Shown: piece after piece, positions 52,475 through 62,176 of the stretch
Position numbering within the stretch: the stretch's first letter is position 1
How the letters are laid out: each line of letters opens with the position of its first letter
Assembly: GCF_030503875.2 (NCBI RefSeq)
Contig: NZ_CP129968.2
Span: 620,001 to 684,000, forward strand
Direction: 5' to 3'
Length of the DNA stretch: 64,000 bases
Source: Marivirga arenosa
GTDB lineage: Bacteria > Bacteroidota > Bacteroidia > Cytophagales > Cyclobacteriaceae
Notes under the pieces: model-generated
Told to the model about the DNA's origin: nothing
Database searches by the model: none
What the model saw: the letters and a program-made list of their open reading frames with translations, nothing else
Translations under genes and position numbers: made by a program

Positions 52475-53701
52475 TTGAAGAATATTTCATTTTTTATAGC
52501 AAGACGTTATTTCCTATCTAAAAAGAAAAAAGGATTTATTAATGTGCTTTCTATTATTGCTATGGTAGGAGTGGCAATAGGAACTGCTGCATTGGTTATT
52601 GTTTTATCCGTTTTTAACGGTCTTGAAGACTTAATTCGATCATTATACAGTTCTTTTGATGCAGATATAAAAATTAGCCTGAAAGAAGGGAAGTTTTTTG
52701 AATATGATGAGGAATTAAAAACTCAAATTCAAAATATTGAAGGCCTTGCCACGATAGTTGAAGTGGTAGAAGACAATGTATTAGTACGTTATAATGATGG
52801 AGAGTCAGTAGTGAGAATGAAAGGAGTATCTCCTGACTTTGAGAAAAATGCTGAATTAAGAAATCATATTACAGAAGGTCAACTTAAACTCACCGAAAAA
52901 GAACAGAATTTTGCTGTGGTGGGTCAAGGTATTCGATATGATCTATCGATAAATTCAAGAAATAATTTTCTGGCATTACAGTTTTATTATCCTAAAAATA
53001 TTAGTCCTGGTAGATCCAATCCATCCAGTATGTATAATTCCGGAATACTAATGCCTGCAGGTGTTTTTGCAATTGAAAAACAGTATGATGAAAAATACAT
53101 ATTTGTTCCGTTACGGTTCGCACGAAATTTAATAGGAAAAGATAATGAGTGTACGTCTTTAGAAATCGAATTAGAGGATGGAGTCTCCGTCAGTGAAATT
53201 CAAAACATACTAAAGAGAAAATTAGGGGACAGCTTTGATATAATGAATTCAGATGAGCAACATGCTTCTCTACTTAAAGCCATCAAAATTGAGAAATTAT
53301 TTATCTATCTAACTTTCAGTTTTATACTAGCCGTAGCTTCGTTTAATATTTTCTTTGCTTTAACAATGTTAGCTTTAGATAAAAAAAGAGACATAAGTAT
53401 TTTGTTTGCGATGGGTACACCTATAAAAACCATCAGGAATATTTTCTTAAAAGAAGGGGCTATAATATCCCTGTCAGGAGCATTAACAGGAGGGTTATTT
53501 GGGTTTATCATTTGCCTACTACAACAGGAATATGGATTGATATCCATGAATATGGCGTCAGCAGTGCAGGAGGCTTATCCAGTAAAAATGATAGCCACAG
53601 ATTTTATTTTTACGATGTTGAGTATTGCAATTATTACAATTTTAGCTTCATTCAAACCAGCCCAAGTAGCTGCGAAGTCAGTAGAAATACAGCGTTTGTA
53701 G
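52475..53701 (+). CDS. LolC/LolE-type ABC transporter permease
   Basis: This 408-residue protein has the MacB/FtsX-type layout. One N-terminal helix (INVLSIIAMVGVAIGTAALVIVLSVF) is followed by a large periplasmic domain (about 50-265) and three C-terminal helices (FSFILAVASFNIFFALTMLALD, AIISLSGALTGGLFGFIICLL and IFTMLSIAIITILASF). The KKRDISILFAMGTPIKTIRNIFLKEG loop is the typical coupling helix region with the ATPase. It probably extracts lipoproteins from the inner membrane. The start is a TTG at 52475 giving MKNISFFIARRYF, the usual beginning. No ATPase gene is adjacent. Confidence 0.9.
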   Translation: MKNISFFIARRYFLSKKKKGFINVLSIIAMVGVAIGTAALVIVLSVFNGLEDLIRSLYSSFDADIKISLKEGKFFEYDEELKTQIQNIEGLATIVEVVEDNVLVRYNDGESVVRMKGVSPDFEKNAELRNHITEGQLKLTEKEQNFAVVGQGIRYDLSINSRNNFLALQFYYPKNISPGRSNPSSMYNSGILMPAGVFAIEKQYDEKYIFVPLRFARNLIGKDNECTSLEIELEDGVSVSEIQNILKRKLGDSFDIMNSDEQHASLLKAIKIEKLFIYLTFSFILAVASFNIFFALTMLALDKKRDISILFAMGTPIKTIRNIFLKEGAIISLSGALTGGLFGFIICLLQQEYGLISMNMASAVQEAYPVKMIATDFIFTMLSIAIITILASFKPAQVAAKSVEIQRL

Positions 53702-53806
53702 TAATTTATTGTAAAAATCATTATTTGTTCCATCCTATTTTATTAAATTTCAATTCTGATTTTACTAAAAAGCTAACGTTAATTGTTTGATTGATAAGTT
53801 TTATTC

Positions 53807-56737
53807 ATGGAGGTATACACCACACAACCTTTTCAACTAATCTATTCATTATTCGAGCACGAGTATTTGGGCTATACTTTTGAGTCTTTTGTCGTGCAAA
53901 AAAATTCAAGGGGAGAGTTAACCTTTTCTCATCAAAATATTTCCTCGAAAAATGCTAGAGAGTTTGCAAAAGGATTAGATGATGTTGATTATGAGTTGAT
54001 AAAGCTGATGGATGAAATGCAGCAGGATGTGGTGGTTAGGAAGTTTGCGAAGAAGAAAATGAAACCTGTTGAATTCTTTGATAAAAACTATAATATTGAT
54101 GGTGGCAATGAACTAGTGAAAAATGAGATTGAGCGCTATATGGAAAAGAGGCGTTCGGAAATTCTCAGTCGTATTAAAGGCAAAATGCTTTTTGAAATGG
54201 GAAATGATGGAGAACCCGCATGGCGCCAGATTGAAATAATGGAAGAAAAGGCAACCATACTTTTCCACTTTGTAAAAAATGAAGACAATACGCATTACTT
54301 TCCTACCATAAAGCATGCAGGTGAAAAACTTGAGTTTCAATATAAAGGAGCTTATCTCATTTGTAATGAACCCGCATGGTTAATAGTAGATCAAAAATTA
54401 TATTCTTTTGAGAAAAACCCTGATGGTAAAAAAATAAAGCCTTTCCTAAATAAAAAATTTATAGCTATTCCACAGAAAGTGGAAGAAACGTATTTCAAAA
54501 AATTTGTAGCTCCTTTAGTTGCTTCTTTTGATGTATTCGCAAGAGGCTTCAAGATTAAGACATATAGAGAAGAACCTTTTCCAATTTTAAAGATTTCTGA
54601 ATTAACCGCTAGTTCTGGTAAAAGCATTGATCTGTTTAATGATGATAAGTCCGGAAACAACGAAGAGGGTAAGTTATTATTAGAACTTAAATTTAAATAT
54701 GGTGACCATATTTTTTCACTCGGAAAGAATGAGCAAGTTTCTGTTAAAGTTGAAAAGGAAGATGGACAATTTGTATTCAAACGATTAGTTCGAAATATTC
54801 TGAAAGAAAAGAGCTTGAGAGATGCCATGGTGAGCAGAGGTCTTGATATTTTAAAAGGCAAATTAACAGCCCCTAAAACACAGGCTTTCAGCTGGATTTC
54901 TAAAAATGTTGATTGGCTAGAAGAAAATGAAGTTGAAATTCAACAAGAAAAACAGAATTCTGATAAGAATTACTTTGTAGGTAAATCATCCATCTCTATT
55001 GATATTTCAGAAGGGATTGATTGGTTTGATATCAATGCTGTAGTAATGTTTGGAGAGTATGAAATTCCATTCAAAGAACTCCGTAAACATATATTGAATA
55101 ACCAAACTGAATTCCAGCTGCCTAATAACCAAACGGCTGTTATTCCATCGCACTGGTTTGAAGACTACTCTGAATTATTCAGCTTCATGGAAAATGGAGA
55201 AGATGATAGAATGAAAATGAGAAAGCATCATCTATCATTGGTTAATGAAATGGATAAGAGTAATCTAGCGAAAGTTCAGATGGATCGTAAACTAGCAAAG
55301 CTGAAGGATTTCACTCAGATTGATGACCATCCTATGCCAGAGGATTTTTCTGGTGAACTGCGTCCTTATCAAAAGGAAGGATTTAATTGGCTGCAGTTTT
55401 TGAATCAATATAATTTTGGAGGTTGTTTAGCGGATGATATGGGGCTGGGTAAAACAGTTCAGACTTTAGCAATGCTGCAATCTGAAAAGGAAAATGGCAG
55501 AACTAATGCTAACTTACTCATAATGCCAACCTCACTCATATATAATTGGCAATCGGAAGCAGAAAAGTTTACTCCTGACCTTAAAATATTTGTTTATACG
55601 GGTACCAATAGAATTAAAGACAGTAAACAATTTGAAGATTATGACCTTATTTTAACGTCTTACGGAATCACTAGATTAGATATTGATATCCTTTCTGAAT
55701 TCCTTTTCAATTATATTATTCTTGATGAATCTCAGGCTATTAAAAATCCTGATTCACATATTGCCAAAGCAGTTAAGAAGCTGAAGTCTAGAAGAAAATT
55801 AGTACTTACAGGTACTCCTGTTGAAAACAGTACTATGGATTTATGGTCTCAAATGTCATTCGTTAATCCGGGACTTCTGGGGAATAAAAAATTCTTCAAA
55901 GATGAGTTTGTAACGCCAATTGAGAAAAAGCGTGATGAGCATAAATCTCAAAAACTAGCGACTCTAATAAAGCCTTTCATTCTCCGAAGACATAAGTCGC
56001 AAGTAGCAACTGAATTACCTGATAAAATTGAAAATATTCATTATTCAGGTATGACTACCATGCAGGAAGAAAAGTATGAAGAAGTAAAAAATTACTTCAG
56101 AGATATGATCTTGGATGAGATAGAGAAGAAAGGAATTAGAAGTTCTCAAATGATTCTTTTACAAGGGTTAACTCAGTTGCGTCAAATTGCAAACCACCCT
56201 AAACTTACCGATGCTGAGTATCAAGGGGATTCTGGTAAAATGGAGGATGTAACCCACATGTTAAGCTCCATTATATCAAAAGGACATAAAATATTAGTGT
56301 TTAGTCAGTTTGTAAAGCATTTGGCCTTATTTAAAGATTATTTAGAACGTAGTCATATTAAATACGCTTATTTAGACGGTACTACTAAGGATAGGCAAAA
56401 ACAAGTAAAGTTATTCCAAGAAAGTGATGACATTCCTGTATTCTTAATTTCTTTGAAGGCGGGTGGACTAGGATTAAATTTAACAGCTGCTGATTATGTG
56501 TTTTTATTAGATCCTTGGTGGAATCCTGCTATTGAGCAGCAAGCTGTGGATAGAGCGCATAGAATAGGCCAAAAACAGCAGGTTTTTACCTATAAATTCA
56601 TCACAAAAAATTCAGTAGAAGAAAAAATTCTTGCCTTACAACAAAAGAAGCTAACATTAGCTAGAGATTTAATTAGTACAGAAGAGAGCTTTATGAAAAG
56701 CTTAAGTAAAGAAGATATTGAAGGGATCTTGTCTTAA
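53807..56737 (+). CDS. SNF2-family helicase
   Basis: This 976-residue DNA translocase has a large N-terminal domain of unknown role (about 1-510) and the Swi2/Snf2 ATPase core. The core contains ADDMGLGKTVQTLAML (Walker A, about 543), LILTSYGITR, ILDESQAIKNP (DExx as DESQ), LTGTPVENSTMDLWSQMSFVNPG, VFSQFVKHLALFKDYL, SLKAGGLGLNLTAADYVFLLDPWWNPA and QAVDRAHRIGQKQQVFTYKFI. The chain ends soon after the helicase core. It is probably involved in transcription or chromatin-like remodelling as in the RapA/HepA branch. The radA gene follows after 9 nt. Confidence 0.93.
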   Translation: MEVYTTQPFQLIYSLFEHEYLGYTFESFVVQKNSRGELTFSHQNISSKNAREFAKGLDDVDYELIKLMDEMQQDVVVRKFAKKKMKPVEFFDKNYNIDGGNELVKNEIERYMEKRRSEILSRIKGKMLFEMGNDGEPAWRQIEIMEEKATILFHFVKNEDNTHYFPTIKHAGEKLEFQYKGAYLICNEPAWLIVDQKLYSFEKNPDGKKIKPFLNKKFIAIPQKVEETYFKKFVAPLVASFDVFARGFKIKTYREEPFPILKISELTASSGKSIDLFNDDKSGNNEEGKLLLELKFKYGDHIFSLGKNEQVSVKVEKEDGQFVFKRLVRNILKEKSLRDAMVSRGLDILKGKLTAPKTQAFSWISKNVDWLEENEVEIQQEKQNSDKNYFVGKSSISIDISEGIDWFDINAVVMFGEYEIPFKELRKHILNNQTEFQLPNNQTAVIPSHWFEDYSELFSFMENGEDDRMKMRKHHLSLVNEMDKSNLAKVQMDRKLAKLKDFTQIDDHPMPEDFSGELRPYQKEGFNWLQFLNQYNFGGCLADDMGLGKTVQTLAMLQSEKENGRTNANLLIMPTSLIYNWQSEAEKFTPDLKIFVYTGTNRIKDSKQFEDYDLILTSYGITRLDIDILSEFLFNYIILDESQAIKNPDSHIAKAVKKLKSRRKLVLTGTPVENSTMDLWSQMSFVNPGLLGNKKFFKDEFVTPIEKKRDEHKSQKLATLIKPFILRRHKSQVATELPDKIENIHYSGMTTMQEEKYEEVKNYFRDMILDEIEKKGIRSSQMILLQGLTQLRQIANHPKLTDAEYQGDSGKMEDVTHMLSSIISKGHKILVFSQFVKHLALFKDYLERSHIKYAYLDGTTKDRQKQVKLFQESDDIPVFLISLKAGGLGLNLTAADYVFLLDPWWNPAIEQQAVDRAHRIGQKQQVFTYKFITKNSVEEKILALQQKKLTLARDLISTEESFMKSLSKEDIEGILS

Positions 56738-56746
56738 AATCAAAAT

Positions 56747-58111
56747 ATGGCTAAAGTAAAATCAGCATATTTCTGTCAGGAATGTGGTCATGAATCACCA
56801 AAGTGGGTAGGTAAATGTCCTTCTTGCGGAAAATGGAATACATTTGTGGAGGAGGTTATCAGCAAAGACAAATCCTCAAGTGGATATCAGCCTTCAAAAA
56901 AAAGAGCTAATAAACCTATTCCTATTAAAGAGGTAGAAAGTACACAGGAGGCCAGAATAGAAGTTGAAGATAGAGAATTAAGCCGAGTGCTAGGAGGAGG
57001 AATCGTTCCTGGATCTCTTGTACTAATCGGTGGGGAGCCTGGTATTGGTAAATCTACATTAATGCTTCAAATTGCCTTGCAGTTAACCAATTTGAAAGTA
57101 TTATATGTAAGTGGTGAAGAAAGTGCTCAGCAAATTAAAATGAGGGCTGACAGAATGGAAAATAAATCTGATAACTGTTTCATTTTAACCGAAACTCATA
57201 CCGCAGATATATTTAGAGAGATTGAAGAACTCAATCCTGATTTATTAGTAATAGATTCAATCCAAACTTTACATTCACCTAAGATAGAATCGGCAGCAGG
57301 AAGTGTAGGTCAGGTCAAAGAATGTACGGCTGAATTAATGCGTTTCGCTAAGGAAAATAAAATACCAGTATTTCTTATAGGCCATATCACTAAAGATGGA
57401 GCAATTGCTGGTCCTAAAGTTTTAGAGCATATGGTGGATGCAGTTTTGCAGTTTGAAGGGGATCGACATTTGACTTACAGAATCCTCAGAACTACAAAAA
57501 ACCGATTTGGCTCAACCAATGAATTAGGAATTTATGAGATGCAACAATATGGTTTGCGTCAAGTGAGCAATCCATCCGAAATATTAATCTCTCAAAAAGA
57601 TAAAGACAGTAGCGGAACAGCTATCGGAGCCACTTTAGAAGGAAACAGGCCATTGCTAATTGAAATACAAGCCTTAGTTAGCCCAGCTACATACGGTACT
57701 CCTCAAAGATCAGCTACCGGTTATGATAGTAAGAGAATGAATATGCTTTTGGCCGTATTAGAAAAAAGAGGAGGCTTTAGATTGGGGATTCAGGATGTTT
57801 TTTTAAATATGGCAGGAGGGGTAAGAGTGGAAGACCCAGCTATTGATTTAGCGGTTTGCATGGCGATTGTTTCATCTTTGGAAGAAATTCCTTTGTCATC
57901 TAAAACTTGTTTTGCTGCTGAAGTAGGATTGAGTGGGGAAATACGAGCAGTAAACAGAATTGAAAACAGAATAGCAGAAGCTGAAAAGTTAGGGTTTGAT
58001 GAAATTATAGTTTCAAAATTTAGTATGAAAGGTGTAGATACATCCCGCTATAAAATTGAAATTAAAACTTTTAGCCAACTAAGAGAGGTAGTGAGTTATT
58101 TATTTGGATAA
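56747..58111 (+). CDS. radA: DNA repair protein RadA
   Basis: This 454-residue protein has an N-terminal Cys4 zinc finger (CQECGHESPKWVGKCPSCGKW), a RecA-like ATPase with GGEPGIGKSTLMLQIA (Walker A), and the RadA KNRFG motif (TTKNRFGSTNELGIYEM). A C-terminal Lon protease-like domain follows (about 270-454; VFLNMAGGVRVEDPAIDLAVCMAI) without the catalytic Ser. It speeds branch migration and homologous recombination repair. It shares its strand and a 9-nt spacer with the SNF2 gene. Confidence 0.97.
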   Translation: MAKVKSAYFCQECGHESPKWVGKCPSCGKWNTFVEEVISKDKSSSGYQPSKKRANKPIPIKEVESTQEARIEVEDRELSRVLGGGIVPGSLVLIGGEPGIGKSTLMLQIALQLTNLKVLYVSGEESAQQIKMRADRMENKSDNCFILTETHTADIFREIEELNPDLLVIDSIQTLHSPKIESAAGSVGQVKECTAELMRFAKENKIPVFLIGHITKDGAIAGPKVLEHMVDAVLQFEGDRHLTYRILRTTKNRFGSTNELGIYEMQQYGLRQVSNPSEILISQKDKDSSGTAIGATLEGNRPLLIEIQALVSPATYGTPQRSATGYDSKRMNMLLAVLEKRGGFRLGIQDVFLNMAGGVRVEDPAIDLAVCMAIVSSLEEIPLSSKTCFAAEVGLSGEIRAVNRIENRIAEAEKLGFDEIIVSKFSMKGVDTSRYKIEIKTFSQLREVVSYLFG

Positions 58112-58422
58112 TAGTATAAAGCTTTGGAAATAAATAATATTGAATCTAATTATTGATTTTATGAAACTCTGTTTTTTGAAGTTCAATATCAGAAATATAA
58201 AATGATCCCTCTTCAAAATGCATGGTCGTTTTTTATAGAATTAAATCAATCATTTGTTATGGGAGCGTAATTAATAAGCTCCAATGAAAAGAGCAGATTC
58301 CTACCTAAAGGATTTCACATATTCTAAAATAATTTTACGTTTTTTTTCCACTCCGAAGAAATCAGAGTAGCCAGTAATATTTTTGAATCATAAATCTAGT
58401 ATTCATAAAATAGTTTAAAAAG
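58112..58422. other. Gene-free 311-bp stretch
   Basis: I see no ORF, RNA gene or strong terminator here. The only local structure is a weak ACTC / GAGT pairing around 58351-58369. It probably holds the promoter of the small gene at 58423. Confidence 0.5.
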
Positions 58423-58695
58423 ATGGCTAATGACAATCAAAAATGGCTAGTGAGTGAATCGAATCCTAGACCAGATAATTATGTAGCAATATTTTGTGTG
58501 ACCAAAGCGAGTAAAATTAAAAGATTAGGATGTTCTGTTTATCCAAATGTAAATGAAGCATTAAAAAGAGCTAAATATCTTCAAGTTAAACATAAGACCA
58601 AAAACATTAGGATTTTCTATCCCAATAGTGTGAGTATTATTATTAAAAAAGGGAGGGAGATCAATAATGAAAAACTAGAAGTAGCTTCAAACTAA
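58423..58695 (+). CDS. Small hypothetical protein
   Basis: This 90-residue, basic, probably cytoplasmic protein is not assigned to a family. The pattern NYVAIFCVTKASKIKRLGCSVYPNVNEALKRAKYLQVKHKTKNIRIFYPNS suggests a beta-alpha-beta unit, a little like DUF2188-type proteins. The codon use is normal for the region and the ATG at 58423 is preceded by an A-rich spacer. Confidence 0.6.
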   Translation: MANDNQKWLVSESNPRPDNYVAIFCVTKASKIKRLGCSVYPNVNEALKRAKYLQVKHKTKNIRIFYPNSVSIIIKKGREINNEKLEVASN

Positions 58696-58841
58696 TAATA
58701 GAAATATTTTACAGTGATAATCTCTATAAAACAATCACCAGCAACCTTGAATAGATTTTATTCGTTTGGAAGCTGGCTGTTTTATGTTAGAATTTATAAT
58801 TCAATAGTTCGATATATAATTAACCTTTATTAACATATAAA

Positions 58842-59453
58842 ATGAAAAAGACCAATTTAATGATTTTAATAGTAGGCTTTATTTTTTTAAACCACCAGCT
58901 AAAAGCGCAAGAAAGTGAAAAGCCTAAAACTCTGATGGATAGTGAATCAATTAATACAGAAGCCATCGGTTTTTTTGTTGCACCTTCCTTTGGATTTACC
59001 CAAATGGACGGTAGCACGACTTCTTTGCTTAATTTAAGAAGTGGTGTAACTTATAAAGATGTATCAATAGGTGCTTATTTCAGTACGTCATTGAATGAAA
59101 TAAATCCTGAGAGTGAGACTTTGCCCAATATTTATATGGATTATTGGACAGCAGGAGGATTTGTAGAATACACCCTTCTTTCTAAAAATATATTTCATTT
59201 GACCTTTCCCTTATACTTAGGTTATGGAGAAGTTCAAATGGATAATGAAGATGGAGATCCTGGTTTAGGAGAAGCTAATTTCTTTCAAGTTGAGCCTTCT
59301 GCACTACTTGAGGTGAACCTTCATCCAAATATCAGATTTAATTTAGGAGCTGGCTATCGATTTGTTGGGGAGATGAACTATCGAAATTTTAATCAGACAG
59401 ATATGAGCGGTTTTACAGCCTATCTTGGTTTTAAATTTGGGCTCTTTAAATAA
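58842..59453 (+). CDS. Exported outer-membrane beta-barrel-like protein
   Basis: This 203-residue protein has a signal peptide (MKKTNLMILIVGFIFLNHQLKAQ). The mature part is made of alternating strands ending in aromatic residues, such as FFVAPSFGFTQMDG, LRSGVTYKDVSIGAYFST, HLTFPLYLGYGEVQMD, IRFNLGAGYRFVGEMNY and FTAYLGFKFGLF. A C-terminal Phe/Leu pattern and the repeated GxGY suggest an 8-stranded barrel like those of small outer-membrane proteins. The role is unknown. Confidence 0.75.
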   Translation: MKKTNLMILIVGFIFLNHQLKAQESEKPKTLMDSESINTEAIGFFVAPSFGFTQMDGSTTSLLNLRSGVTYKDVSIGAYFSTSLNEINPESETLPNIYMDYWTAGGFVEYTLLSKNIFHLTFPLYLGYGEVQMDNEDGDPGLGEANFFQVEPSALLEVNLHPNIRFNLGAGYRFVGEMNYRNFNQTDMSGFTAYLGFKFGLFK

Positions 59454-59491
59454 GAAATAAAAAATTTCAAAATCAGCTGAATATTAAGAAA

Positions 59492-59535
59492 GACATTCGA
59501 TTTCGCTCTAATTGAAATCGAATGTCCTTTTTTTT
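59492..59535 (+). terminator. Intrinsic terminator after the beta-barrel gene
   Basis: GACATTCGATTTC (59492-59504) and GAAATCGAATGTC (59514-59526) pair perfectly over 13 bp with a 9-nt loop. Eight Ts (59528-59535) follow, reaching the stop codon of the convergent HTH gene. Confidence 0.92.
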
Positions 59536-59797
59536 AAATTAAATTATTTAGCTTTTGATTATTTTTAAAGCCTATGTGGAGTTTGCCCTCCTTTTCATAA
59601 ATATATGATCGCCTATTATGACAATAGCGAATAGGTGCTAATAAAACACTTCTCATTACTTCAATATATTCATAAAGGGTACTCGGAGATATTTCTAATC
59701 GGTCTGCCAATTCTTGTGGCTGTCCTGTTGCTTTCAAACGAATAAGCTGGTCAATCCTTTGTAGCTTATCCACCATTTTAGGAAATAGTTTACTCAT
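59534..59797 (-). CDS. Small helix-turn-helix protein
   Basis: From the ATG at 59797 the protein has 87 residues. The frame continues to 59860 but the added residues are not HTH-like. The core is KLQRIDQLIRLKATGQPQELADRLEISPSTLYEYIEVMRS, an HTH_11/DeoR-type winged helix, with a short C-terminal part containing KEGKLHIGFK. It is probably a DNA-binding protein. A small exported peptide gene lies directly upstream on the same strand (stop at 59857). Confidence 0.72.
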   Translation of the reverse strand: MSKLFPKMVDKLQRIDQLIRLKATGQPQELADRLEISPSTLYEYIEVMRSVLLAPIRYCHNRRSYIYEKEGKLHIGFKNNQKLNNLI

Positions 59798-59856
59798 TGG
59801 TCTATGATTTTTAAAATGTAACTTTTGAAAAAAATTCAGTGAAACATTCTTGCATT

Positions 59857-60126
59857 TCAAATCAGAAGACGCGAGTGAAATAAAAATATTTTTTGAACTA
59901 TTTTTATAGGAATGAATGATGTTTTTTGAATATTGAATAGAAACTTGGGGAGTTCTATGGGAAGAACATCATCATCAATATTCTTAAAAACTAGTCTGTT
60001 TGGAAGTCTATGACTTTGAGAAAAATATTCAATTCTTTCAACTTCATTCTTTTCAAAAGCTTCTATTTGCTTCGAATCAAAAGGTAAAAGCACGATGAAG
60101 GATAGAAAGAATAACAGATTTTTCAT
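59857..60126 (-). CDS. Small exported hypothetical peptide
   Basis: This 89-residue protein has a signal peptide (MKNLLFFLSFIVLLPFDSKQIEAF). The mature part is Lys/Phe/Ile-rich with no known domain. It ends about 60 nt before the HTH start used here. It may be a precursor peptide, but no cleavage leader motif (GG) is seen. Confidence 0.55.
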   Translation of the reverse strand: MKNLLFFLSFIVLLPFDSKQIEAFEKNEVERIEYFSQSHRLPNRLVFKNIDDDVLPIELPKFLFNIQKTSFIPIKIVQKIFLFHSRLLI

Positions 60127-60368
60127 TTTTTAAATATTTCCTAAAAAACGCATGTGCTGACGAATGGTTTATGAAATTATTTAAAAAAATATCTTTCTTC
60201 ATATTGAAAGGTCATGGAATAAGCTCACTATATTTCAATATTTACTTTGCTATACCTGCCGATTCAGAATGATATCTTTTCTGTTTTGACCTCGCACATT
60301 CCTTTCTTTGCTACACTTCTAAATTTTCCCATCTGAAATAATTTTCTGATATTTAAACTCAATCTGAA

Positions 60369-60983
60369 ATGCAATCTGTAATGCAAGAATTTTTTAATGA
60401 GCTTGGATTTTCAAATGAGATATTTGCTTTTGTCTTATTTCCCATCTTAATATTTTTTGCGAGAGTCGCAGATGTTTCAATTGGAACAATGCGGGTAATT
60501 CTTGTAATGCAAGGAAAAAAAGGTATTGCCCCATTATTAGGATTTTTTGAATCCTTTATTTGGCTTTTAGCAATAGGTCAAATCTTTCAACATATTGATA
60601 ATCCGATTAGCTATATTTCATATGCCTCAGGCTATGCATTTGGAACATTTGTGGGGATAATTTTAGAGGAGAAAATGGCAATCGGTAGAGTTGTGGTTCG
60701 GATTATTACTGCTTTACCTGCTAATGACTTACTGCACTATTTAGAAACAAAAAATCATAGATACTCTAATATTGATGCCATGGGAAATGATGGTAAAGTA
60801 AATGTTATATTTACTGTAGTAAAAAGGAATACTTTGAAAGAACTAATACCAAAAATAAAAGAATATAATCCTAAGGCATTTTTTACTATAGAAGGGGTTA
60901 AAAAGGTAAGCGATGAAGAATTTTCTTATAAAGAAAATAAAGGTATTGTATTAGGTAAAATGCTAGATATAAGAAGTAAATAA
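60369..60983 (+). CDS. DUF2179/UPF0316-type membrane protein
   Basis: This 204-residue protein has three hydrophobic segments (IFAFVLFPILIFFARVADVSIG, GFFESFIWLLAIGQIFQHI and AIGRVVVRIITALP). A soluble C-terminal DUF2179 domain follows (about 120-190; NIDAMGNDGKVNVIFTVVKRNTLKELIPKIKEYNPKAFFTIEGV). The FARVADVSIGTMRVI start and the GxxEEKM turn fit UPF0316. Function is not established. The soluble domain is shared with PII-like ligand-binding folds. ATG at 60369 or 60381 could be used. Confidence 0.85.
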   Translation: MQSVMQEFFNELGFSNEIFAFVLFPILIFFARVADVSIGTMRVILVMQGKKGIAPLLGFFESFIWLLAIGQIFQHIDNPISYISYASGYAFGTFVGIILEEKMAIGRVVVRIITALPANDLLHYLETKNHRYSNIDAMGNDGKVNVIFTVVKRNTLKELIPKIKEYNPKAFFTIEGVKKVSDEEFSYKENKGIVLGKMLDIRSK

Positions 60984-61130
60984 TGTATTATGCCACATTA
61001 ATTTAAATTAAAGGCTAGCTTTTTGCATACTCAGCTGCATTGTGCTAATTTTAATATAATTTTGCTTTGTTATGCGTTAGAATGGCATAATTTTAGCTGA
61101 ATTGATAATTCAATAGAATTTAAAATCCTT

Positions 61131-61535
61131 ATGAAAGGAATTACTATAAAATTATTCTTGATATTTCTGCTTTTGAGCTTTTTTACTCAAAATGGGTTTA
61201 GCCAAAATGAATCTTTATTTGCAGAGGTTCGCTCGGCTCTCAAAGCAGGGAGTTCAAAGGAATTATCACAATATTTCAATGATAATATTGAATTAAATAT
61301 AAATGGAGAATCAGGGAATTATAGTAACGTTCATGCAGAAATTTATTTAAAGGAATTTTTCAAAAATCACGAGCCAGTTAGCTTTGAATATGCTCATCAA
61401 GGGAGTTCTAATGAAGGTTTAAAGTATGCCATTGGAAATTATGTATATTCTGGAGGTACTTATCTTGTGCTTATTAGAGCTAAAAAGATAAACGGAAAAG
61501 AGAAAATATATATTATAGATTTTTCAGAGGATTAA
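61131..61535 (+). CDS. DUF4783 family exported protein, copy 1
   Basis: This 134-residue protein has a signal peptide (MKGITIKLFLIFLLLSFFTQNGFSQ). The mature part begins NESLFAEVRSALKAGSSKELSQYFNDNIEL, followed by HAEIYLKEFFKNHEP and a C-terminal YLVLIRAKKINGKEKIYIIDF. The cone-like alpha+beta outline fits DUF4783, a Bacteroidota family with an NTF2-like shape. It is repeated by a second copy 215 nt downstream. A TAATTTTG box at 61057-61064 may be its promoter. Confidence 0.83.
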   Translation: MKGITIKLFLIFLLLSFFTQNGFSQNESLFAEVRSALKAGSSKELSQYFNDNIELNINGESGNYSNVHAEIYLKEFFKNHEPVSFEYAHQGSSNEGLKYAIGNYVYSGGTYLVLIRAKKINGKEKIYIIDFSED

Positions 61536-61749
61536 ATAATCTTTAATTCAGTTTATCCTCATTAGTTTTATAGATCATTATTCTTCCTATCACAATTAAA
61601 TTCTTTTTAATTAACCCCATCAAGATATCCAATTTGAATTACTCGGTAATAGAGGTGAAAGCTTAATTGTATTACCGTAAATTAAATTCCATTTTGTAAT
61701 TCATGGCGTAATTATTGCTAATCAATCATCTAAATTATCATAGATTTTA

Positions 61750-62154
61750 ATGAGAGGAATAAGTATTAAACTTTTCTTTTTTCTGGTATTATTAGGCTTA
61801 GATTATAGCAATTCTTATGGCCAAAATGAGTCCTTACTTGCAGAGGTTCGTCTTGCACTAAAAGCAGGTAGCGCTAAGGAGCTTTCTCAATATTTCCATG
61901 ATAATGTAGAAGTTAACATAAAGGATGAATCAGGGAATTATAGTAGAATCCATGCTGAGATTTATTTAAAAGAATTTTTTAAAAATATTGAACCTATCAG
62001 CTTTGAATATGTACTCCAAAGAAGCACAGATAATGGTTTAAAATATGCAATTGGAAATTACACATATTCAGAAGGTAAATATCTTGTGCTTATTAGAGCT
62101 AAAATAATCAATGGTAAAGAGAAAATTTATATTATTGATTTCTCAGAAGATTAA
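61750..62154 (+). CDS. DUF4783 family exported protein, copy 2
   Basis: This 134-residue paralogue of the upstream gene is of the same length and has no gaps between the two. I count 36 differences over the 134 positions (about 73% identity), and the C-terminal IDFSED end is identical. The signal peptide is the most diverged part (about half of the differences lie in the first 35 residues). It has its own start and intergenic spacer, so the pair is a tandem gene duplication that has diverged for some time. Confidence 0.83.
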   Translation: MRGISIKLFFFLVLLGLDYSNSYGQNESLLAEVRLALKAGSAKELSQYFHDNVEVNIKDESGNYSRIHAEIYLKEFFKNIEPISFEYVLQRSTDNGLKYAIGNYTYSEGKYLVLIRAKIINGKEKIYIIDFSED

Positions 62155-62155
62155 G

Positions 62156-62176
62156 TTAAGCTTATTTCCAGCTTAA
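62156..62176. terminator. Weak hairpin between convergent genes
   Basis: TTAAGCT (62156-62162) pairs with AGCTTAA (62170-62176) around a 7-nt loop, between the DUF4783 copy 2 gene and the convergent PspC-like gene. Confidence 0.35.
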
